A DNA stretch of 13,925 nucleotides from Cruorifilaria tuberocauda (Eukaryota; Nematoda; Chromadorea; Rhabditida; Onchocercidae), in the NCBI GenBank assembly GCA_013365365.1, contig JABVXU010000954.1:1-13925 (forward strand). The letters are read 5' to 3'. The notes below the pieces were generated by a model, which was not told the origin of the DNA, searched no databases, and was given only the letters and a program-made list of their open reading frames with translations. Position 1 is the first letter of the stretch. The number at the start of each line of letters is the position of its first letter. A program made the translations under genes and the position numbers. Below, piece by piece: positions 7,493 to 13,925 of the stretch.

Positions 7493-7742
7493 AGACTGAT
7501 AAAAATTTATTAGTCTTATTTCAAAATCGATGAATTGAATTTTTAAAAAATAAAATTAATTCATTCCAAAAAGAAAAAAGAATTTCACTTTCCTTACTGT
7601 TCCTTTTTTTAATACTTTATTCAATTTATCATATCACCCAAATGATTGATATCAACAAAAACTGTTTAGATAGATAGACTGATCAAATTTTATCACCCTT
7701 ATTTTAAATCGATTCGATTGAATAAATTAGAAAAATAAAATA
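7493..7742. repeat. Diverged direct duplication, offset about 181-183
   Basis: AGACTGATAAAAATTTATTA at 7493 matches AGACTGATCAAATTTTATCA at 7676. Both continue through CTTATTTCAAAATCGAT or CTTATTTTAAATCGATT to an AAAATAAAAT end near 7557 and 7742. Similarity is clear but imperfect. Confidence 0.65.
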
Positions 7743-8105
7743 AAAAAAAAGAACTAAAAGAAATGTAAACAGAAATGAAAATTTTCTGAAAAGATTTTCT
7801 GCCAATACTAATAAAATCTTTAAGCGATATATTCAATTTTTTTTTCGCTTATTTGAAATTAGAAATAGAAAGTAAAAGAATTTCATAAAAAAGTTATGAT
7901 TGAACGAAAATTAAAATCCTGAATTTCAGTTTCCTTACTTTTTCTTCCTTTCAATAACAAAAAAAAAAGCTTACAGCTAAAAAAGCTTTAAAAAGCCTAA
8001 AAAAAACCTAATAACTTTTCATTTTCCTTACTCTTTCTCTTCTCTTTCTTCTCCGATAAATTATAGGAAAGTAATTGAAACTGTAGAAAATTTTATATTA
8101 TAGAA
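7743..8105. other. AT-rich low-complexity stretch
   Basis: A-rich and T-rich runs and short AAAAGCTTTAAAAAGCC-like repeats at about 7965-8010. No gene evidence. Confidence 0.6.
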
Positions 8106-8640
8106 AATTATGGAAAAGTTTTAAAATATATTTCGCTATTTTTATTATTTCAATTATTTCTTAGATTAAATTTTTCAAAAATAAACATTTAATATACAAT
8201 ATATTTTTAGCAATTTAATAGTATTTCAAAATGATTACAGATAAGATTATCATCTGTTATCAGTTAATTTTTAAATGAAATTTCTTGAAGACATACATTT
8301 AATATATCACATATCTTTAATGATAATTAAAATATATTTAAAATGATTACAGATAAGATTATCATCTGTTATCAGTTAATTTTTAAATGAAATTTTCTGG
8401 AAATATACAATTTCATAATTTAATAATAATTAAATTATATTTGAAAATGATTACAGATAGGATTATCATCTGTTATAAACAATAAAATGTTAAGGAAAAT
8501 TATGAAAAAGTTATAAAATATATTTCATCCTTTCTATTATTTCAATGATTTCTTAAAAAAAAAAATTTTTTTTTAAAATACACATTTAATAACTTAATAT
8601 TTAAAAATGATTACAGATATGATTATTATCAATTTTTAAA
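8106..8640. repeat. Composite array A-B-B-B-A-B with GATA-containing hairpin core
   Basis: Element B has the core ATGATTACAGATAAGATTAT, then CATCTGTTATCAGTTAATTT; cores start at 8231, 8343, 8447 and 8607 (offsets 112, 104, 160). Element A (AATTATGGAAAAGTTTTAAA or close, then ATATATTTC and ATTATTTCAAT) occurs at 8106 and 8498. The B core contains ACAGAT and ATCTGT as inverted arms and an inner GATAA-GA-TTATC dyad. The third and fourth copies carry substitutions (GATAGG, GATATG). Confidence 0.85.
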
Positions 8641-9097
8641 CTTTCTTCTTCTTTTCGTTTCATCCTAATCCAGAAAAATGGAATATTATAAAAATGTTTT
8701 GAGAAGGAAAGGAAGAAAAGAAAAGAATCATGGAAAAATTATTGAAAATAAAATTTTAAACGATTTATTATGACTATTCTTTTTTCCAAATGATCGAAGA
8801 ATTTTTCATAAATTAAAATTGACATCATAGGACATTCACTGTATAATGCAAAATCAATTTACCGTAAAATTTTGATCAAGATCACACTTTCTGATAACGG
8901 AAAATATGTCATTCATGTAGGAAAGGAAAGGAAAGAAAGAAAGAAAAAAAACAAAAAAAAATATTTCAAACTGATTGAAATCATTTTACCATAAATAATT
9001 TTTGCACTAAATTTTTTCCATTTCTTTAGAACAGAAAAAATATATAATATTTTGAAAGGAAGAAAAAAAATAATCTTAATTTAATATCAAAAAAAAA
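8641..9097. other. AT-rich non-coding stretch with A-rich and GAAAG runs
   Basis: Contains GGAAAGGAAAGAAAGAAAGA at about 8922-8945 and several poly-A runs up to 9098. No exon-like island. Confidence 0.6.
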
Positions 9098-9153
9098 AAT
9101 TAAAATTAAAAAGTTAGTTTTTATGAAATTAAAATTAAAAAGTTAGTTTTTAT
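9098..9153. repeat. 27-base near-tandem duplication, offset 29
   Basis: AATTAAAATTAAAAAGTTAG then TTTTTAT is present at 9098-9124 and again at 9127-9153 without mismatch. This suggests a recent slippage or duplication. Confidence 0.9.
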
Positions 9154-9308
9154 CGTGATAAAAGCATATAAGAATAAGGATGAGTAAAGTTATAATTGGA
9201 GGACTAAAAAATTTCTTTAATACTAATTTAAATAACAAGACTGAAAAGAAATCAAATCGAAACTTTTTTACAAATTGATAAATTAGATGGATAGATAGAT
9301 TGATAGGC

Positions 9309-9480
9309 TTTTGATACTAATTTGATAATACTGACTTATAGATTAGCTAAATAGTCTTTTATTACTAACTTGATAGCACTAACTTAGACAGAGAGATAGG
9401 TTCTGATACTAATTTGATAACACTAATTGATAGGATAAGTAAAATTAATAGACTTTTGATCATAGACTAATTGATAGATT
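9309..9480. repeat. Degenerate repeat of about 44-53 bases with GATA/GATAG units
   Basis: GATACTAATTTGATAATACT at 9313, ATTACTAACTTGATAGCACT at 9361, GATACTAATTTGATAACACT at 9405 and a decayed copy at 9458 give offsets of 48, 44 and 53. GATAGATAGATTGATAG precedes the array at about 9290. Confidence 0.8.
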
Positions 9481-10262
9481 TTATGTTTCATTTCTGACAC
9501 ACCAAGTATTCTATATTTAATTTTTTAAAGTATTTCGATCAAACCTAAAATTATTTATGTTCTAAGAATTTTAGAAACAATTGTAATATGAAAATTATAA
9601 TTCGAAATTTTTGAAATTATGGAATTGCCAAATATCGGAATTATTGATTAATTTAATCGATCGATTGATTTAATAAATTAAAACATATAAATAATTAACA
9701 CAAAAACGATTAAATTTCTTCTGTTAAACTTTTTCAATAAAACTAAAACTATAAATTATAATTTTTACTTCAATATAAATTCCAAATAGAATAATTTTAA
9801 AATTTTAGAAATATACAAAATATATAAAATAATACAATTCAAAAATGTGCCAAAAAAAAAGCAAATTGCCAATTTTCGGATTCCGGAAAAATTCGTAAAT
9901 ATTTGATATTTAGTATTTTCAATTTTAATAATATCCATCTAGTATATCTCATGACACTTTTAATCCGTATTTTCATTCAGAAAAGCCTGCAAAAACCGGA
10001 TTTGTACGTCAAACAACGGAAATAAAATGATGATTGATAATTGTTATGATTAACATGATTATTAATTTTCCAACGATTTCTCTAATTTCTCATTTCCTAT
10101 TATCATTTCTGATTTTGAATATTCCAAAATTAATTTAACAAGTTTTTTTTTCTTTCACAAAATATCTTGTCAACTTCTTGAAAAATTAGAATTATTGTTT
10201 AGATTTTTTTTTTTGTAAAATTAAATATCACAAAATTTTGCTTCGTAAAATATAAAAATGAA
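9481..10262. other. AT-rich non-coding stretch with one GC-richer spot near 9960-10020
   Basis: Mostly featureless AT-rich DNA. At 9955-9980 there is a good plus-strand acceptor-like sequence (CCGTATTTTCATTCAG) followed by 45 bases of higher GC that remain open to a TAA at 10023-10025. This is too short to call as a gene. Confidence 0.5.
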
Positions 10263-10310
10263 ATGGATTTCTGGAATAATCGGACGAATTCCATTTCTGG
10301 AATAACTGGA
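10263..10310. repeat. 27-base direct repeat ATTTCTGGAATAA
   Basis: GGATTTCTGGAATAATCGGA is followed by CCATTTCTGGAATAACTGGA, offset about 27. Short, two copies only. Confidence 0.75.
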
Positions 10311-10460
10311 AAATATTCTAGTAACTTAGATGATTGTTACTATTAGTTTGATGAAAAAAATTCCGAAGAAAAGTAAACAAATTTTCCGGTTTTTTTGTAA
10401 AACTCCATTGAGAGTTATCTGAAATGAGAGCGTTTAAAAATATAGGAAATTGCTTTTTCC

Positions 10461-10512
10461 ATGCAACTGTTTGCATATCGCATGCATGCATGAAATCACG
10501 CATGTGCACGCT
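10461..10512. repeat. Inverted repeat and alternating purine-pyrimidine block
   Basis: ATGCAA-CTGT-TTGCAT (10461-10476) is a perfect 6-base inverted repeat. It is followed by CATGCATGCATG (10481-10492), a 12-base palindrome, and by ACGCATGTGCACGC (10498-10511). Much of the block alternates purine and pyrimidine. It lies at the start of a 63-codon minus frame (10318-10509) that has no recognisable family. Confidence 0.8.
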
Positions 10513-11000
10513 TAGAATTGCAAAATGTGCATTTAATTGATTTTTCTTTTTTACATGAAGCTAACTAAAAGCTTAAAAAAAAATTTTTTTTTTTAGAATG
10601 AGTAATAGCATTTGATATTTGTCTTTTTTTTCATTTTGTTTTTGAAGAAATTTCAAATTAAATTGAATTCAAATTAAAAGAAATTTCAAATTAAATTCAA
10701 ATTAAAAAAAATAAATGATTTAATTTAATTTAATTAATTAAAGAGAATCATGAATATCTTGAATTAAACATTTCATAAATCAATTATAATCATGCATTGA
10801 TAATTTAATGATTCGCTGATATTGATAATAATTGATTGATAATTGATAACGGGAATGATATGGGAAATTCTTGCTTATCATTATTAATAATTCATTTATT
10901 TCAGCCCTCTAACTATTTCTTCGTTTTAAAAATCAATTATTCAAGTCTACACAGCATTTCAATGCTTAAGCTTCTTAAGTAAAAAAATGCCGCAAGGCTT
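10513..11000. other. AT-rich stretch with AAATTTCAAATTAAATTCAA simple repeats
   Basis: Short repeats of TTCAAATTAAA at 10645-10705 and TTTAATTTAATTTAATTAAT at 10715-10740, then TTGATAAT units to 10850. No gene seen. Confidence 0.65.
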
Positions 11001-12096
11001 CAAATCATAGATGTAAGTAATAAAAGATTTATTAGGCTTGAAAAATATAAGCCTGAAAAAAGTGAAGTCATATTTCTCGCCTATTTTATTTACGTTCTTT
11101 TTCTCCATCGATATTATTCTCAAAAGTACTTTCAATGTAGACATAATTTAATATGTCTATACTCTCGAAATCAATAATAGAATGAATGAATCGAAATTTA
11201 TATGAAATTTAAAAATTGCATGAAAATGGATAGCATGAAAAAAGGGAATTCGAATGAAACTTAAAAATTGTTAAAAAGGATAATTTAAATTCGAATTGAA
11301 CCTGAAGTATACTAAAACAAATAACTTAAAATTAATTAATTCAAAAAAGCAAAGATTATAAAAGATTAAAAATAAGGTAAAAGTATGAATGGAATGAAAT
11401 TTAAGACAAAAAAATATTTCGAGAAGGGAATAATTTGAAAGTTCAATTTCCTCAAAACTAGACAAAGTATAATTCATATTTAAATTGCAAATTTGCAATA
11501 TGACTAATCTATTACAATTGATTACAAGTACATTTTTAAATTTCAGGTTAATTTAAGCTTAAGTTTGAATTCCTAAAAATTAAATTCTTAAAAATTTAAA
11601 TTCTTAATTGAATTCTTTTTTTAAATTCCTGAAAAATTTCAGTTTTTATTTTCTAGTTTTAAGTTAATTCAATTTGAACTTTCACCTCATTAGAAGAGAA
11701 AATTACAAATTTACTTAGAGATCATACCGTCATCGATTTTCCGAACGGAAATTTTTCATCTTTAAAATAACTTTATCTTATCGTTTCAAGATCAGCTATT
11801 TGTCTTGCTCTCTTTTCCGAATATTTCTTTTTATAATGAAATGAGCGCTTCATTTTATCTATGCTAAATATAAATTTTAAAATTTCAAATTTAAAAAGTG
11901 AAATTTGATTTCGTTTTTCACATTACTAAAACATCTTTAAATGTAATGAATCTTTTTTTTTTCCCGTTAAAATTTATTTGATCGTTTTAGCGGTACTTTG
12001 TTAACTTTAAATCTTATGGAAACGGAAAATTACCGGCCTGCTCAAAAATCATGTAATACGTATTATTTGATTTTTAGAATTAGCGAATTTCAAGAA
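11001..12096. other. AT-rich non-coding stretch
   Basis: Minus frames of 61 and 75 codons (10959-11144, 11271-11498) have background composition and no domain. A short patch at 11735-11751 holds TTTCCG-AA-CGGAAA, a 6-base inverted repeat. An acceptor- or donor-like GTATGATC on the minus strand near 11728 is preceded by a frame broken by a stop. Confidence 0.55.
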
Positions 12097-12121
12097 TCTT
12101 TCTCTTCCTCACTCTCCCTCC

Positions 12122-12160
<39 letters not shown>
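12097..12160. repeat. CT-rich pyrimidine microsatellite
   Basis: A long TCTCTCTC run with CCCTCC interruptions, the longest uninterrupted CT dinucleotide run in the window. The 60-codon plus frame 11998-12180 reads through it as a Ser/Leu repeat and is rejected as a gene. Confidence 0.95.
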
Positions 12161-12161
<1 letters not shown>

Positions 12162-12759
12162 AGATTTTACCTCTTTTTAATTTTAAACACAAAAAGTTAA
12201 ATATAAATTTTGAAATTTGAAAAATTGAAGTTTAATTTCGTCTTATCATATTACAAAAAATCTTTCAAGTAATTAATCTTAAAGTAATAACCTAAAATTT
12301 TTTGCTTCTAAAGTAATAAACTAAGTCTTTTTTTTTGCTTATACAGTATATAGATAATTAATTTTAATTATATTTAAATTCAAAAAAAATTAAAAATTAA
12401 AAAAAAAATGAAAGCTTAAAAAACGCCTAAAAATAACGAAAAAAAATCTTATAAACTGTAGATTTTTAGGTTAATTTGAGAAATTATAAAAAAATATCTT
12501 TGCGTATATTTTCACGTACGTAAATGTACATAAACGTAAATGTATTATTCTATAAATTATCCCCTGAAATTTTAATTTATTTTATTTCATTTCATTCTCC
12601 TAATCAAATGCTATTTGTAAACAAACATAAATCTCTCTATTAACATGCAAATAATTAATTATATTCAAAATTCTATTTATAATTAAATTCAAGTTTCACA
12701 TACTAACTTATTGATAATCCTAAATAATATAATCCTAAGAATTTGTCAAATTAATCAAT
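12161..12759. other. AT-rich non-coding stretch
   Basis: Poly-A runs at 12380-12410, an ACGTACGTAAATG/ACGTAAATG patch at 12514-12542, and one GTAAACAAA at about 12617 like the motif in the left array. No gene evidence. Confidence 0.6.
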
Positions 12760-12980
12760 TGCAATGCTTGAAGAAGTTGCCCTGAACAAGACAGCGCAAT
12801 GAAATACTTTTGCCCTAAGGCTATATTACTGATAGTTCCAACAGGTTCTGCAGATTTATTACAGGTGATAAGAGTTCCGTGTTCGAAGAGATTATCAGAT
12901 TGCTAAATCTTTCTAACAGTACGGTAAAATATTTCCAGCTTAAGTACTGGCAGATTTTTCCACTTTTTTTGCTTGCAGAA
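12760..12980. other. Higher-GC complex island of unknown nature
   Basis: The composition stands out from its flanks over about 200 bases. On the minus strand a stop-bounded frame of about 70 codons runs from about 13032 to the TAG at 12821-12823, without an ATG. It includes residues such as Cys-Gln-Tyr-Leu-Ser-Trp-Lys and Leu-Leu-Glu-Arg-Phe. On the plus strand a strong acceptor-like TTTTTTTGCTTGCAG ends at 12978. It could be a UTR exon, a conserved regulatory block or an old transposon remnant; I cannot decide. Confidence 0.35.
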
Positions 12981-13072
12981 AAATAAAAGTTGAAATGAAA
13001 GAGAAGTAATTTAAATAATTTTAAAATAATTTAAAATTCGAAATAATTTAAAAAAAAATTATGGGACAAAGC

Positions 13073-13470
13073 TATAAAATAATTTTTAGGCAAATAATTA
13101 AGTAAATATTAAATAAGCGGTAAATAAGCAATAAACAAATAAGGAGTATAAAATGATTTTTAAGTAAATAATTAAATAAATATTAAATAAGTAGTAAATA
13201 AATAAATAATAAACAAATAAATAAGTAAATAAGAATTGAGTAAATAATTTTTATAAGATAAAAAGCATTTTAAATACTGAATAAATAATAGATAATTAAA
13301 TAAATAAGTAATAAACAAGTAAACAAGTAAATAAGAATTAGGTATATAATTTTTATAACATAAGAAGGAAACAATTTTAAATATTGGATAAACAATAAAT
13401 AATTAAATGAATATGTAAATAAGTAAATAAATAGGTAAATAAGAATTAAGTATACAATTTTTAAGAATTT
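13073..13470. repeat. TAAA/TAAG/TAAACAAG array with ~74 and ~105-base super-units
   Basis: TATAAAATAATTTTTAGGCA at 13073 recurs as TATAAAATGATTTTTAAGTA at 13147. AAGAATTGAGTAAATAATTT at 13231 recurs as AAGAATTAGGTATATAATTT at 13333 and AAGAATTAAGTATACAATTT at 13441 (offsets 102 and 108). Between them are AATAAATAAGTAAACAAG simple repeats. The 74-codon minus frame at 13270-13494 is Ile/Leu/Tyr rich and is repeat-derived. Confidence 0.85.
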
Positions 13471-13884
13471 CGCAAGAATTGCACAAAATTTCAATTTGTA
13501 TCTTTAAAAAATCCACTTAATAGCAAGAAGCTAATAATTAAAACAAAATTAATTTCAATTTTGGAATATTTTAAATTCTGCACCAAAAAATCGATAAAGC
13601 TAATTTTACAGCAAAATTGATCGTTTTTTCTTTTCCCATTAATTTCAATTTGAAATTATTTCGATAATTAATTTCAAACAATTTCAAATTATTTAATTTA
13701 TTTAATGAAATAATTTTTTGAAAAAAAATGAATTCAAATTTTAAGATTCACAAAATTTTCATTCATTTTTTTAAATTAAAAATTTTAAAATGTTTTTATT
13801 TTTATTATTTTTAAAAATTTTTTTGGGAAGTGTTGAAAAGTACAACGGAAAAATAAATGATTCAACACTAATGGAAAGCCATTT
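13471..13884. other. AT-rich non-coding stretch
   Basis: Runs of AATTTCAAATTATTT and AAATTTTAAAAATTTT simple sequence. No exon-like island. Confidence 0.65.
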
Positions 13885-13914
13885 AGCTTAAGGCTTCTGG
13901 ATAAGCTTAAGGCT
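13885..13914. repeat. Two copies of AGCTTAAGGCT, offset 19
   Basis: AGCTTAAGGCT is at 13885-13895 and 13904-13914. Each is an imperfect palindrome around TTAA. The pattern may continue beyond the right edge. Confidence 0.7.
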
Positions 13915-13925
13915 ACAGATAATCC

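Noticed and set aside
10318..10509. 63-codon minus-strand open frame
   Set aside because: No recognisable family, no splice support, and its first third is encoded by the palindromic GCATGC block.
11998..12180. 60-codon plus-strand frame with a Ser/Leu tail
   Set aside because: The tail is the CT microsatellite; the remaining 35 codons show no domain.
1..13925. Organellar, bacterial or CRISPR-bearing DNA
   Set aside because: No long genes, tRNAs, rRNAs or regularly spaced identical repeats with unique spacers; the tandem repeats are degenerate satellites.

Overview
The window is very AT-rich, intron- and repeat-dominated nuclear DNA from an animal, most likely an insect or another arthropod. 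The reasons are the absence of any long open frame, short exon-like islands of higher GC flanked by canonical GT/AG splice signals, GA/CT microsatellites, many degenerate tandem arrays, and no bacterial gene layout. Species cannot be fixed from the sequence. An AT-rich insect such as a hymenopteran is a guess.

The only coding content I can support is two internal exons on the minus strand: exon A at 6952 to 6861 and exon B at 3786 to 3665, separated by a 3,074-base intron. Exon A ends in phase 1 and exon B opens in phase 1, so they join without a frame break. The joined 71-codon stretch has a hydrophobic lead, then Leu-x-Cys-Tyr-x-Cys, then spaced cysteines and a Cys-Arg ... Asn-Gly-Thr segment. 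This resembles the first part of a secreted or GPI-anchored Ly6/uPAR-type (three-finger, quiver/crooked-like) protein. The first coding exon (signal peptide start) and the last exon (remaining cysteines) were not found. They may lie outside the window.

The rest is layered repeats. From left to right: a GA tract (235-303); a ~74-base array carrying GTAAACAA motifs (639-1082); a 27-base satellite inside a 246-base higher-order duplication (1450-2085); a CT tract (2411-2468); a GC-rich ~40-base minisatellite (2836-3044); short AT repeats (3383-3604); exon B and a flanking ~200-base duplication (3841-4214); a perfect hairpin (4548-4578); an AGT/AAT tract (4985-5040); a 92/104-base satellite (5758-6046); exon A with a partly duplicated 3' splice site (6923-7015); a 181-base duplication (7493-7742); an A-B-B-B-A-B array of GATA-containing hairpins (8106-8640); a ~48-base repeat (9309-9480); an alternating purine-pyrimidine block (10461-10512); a CT tract (12097-12160); an unexplained higher-GC island (12760-12980); and a TAAA/TAAG array (13073-13470).

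No rRNA, tRNA, CRISPR array, transposase or reverse transcriptase was recognised. Most short open frames are accidents of repeats whose period is divisible by three. I see no convincing new biological system. The most useful leads are the putative Ly6-like gene and its decayed duplicate splice site.
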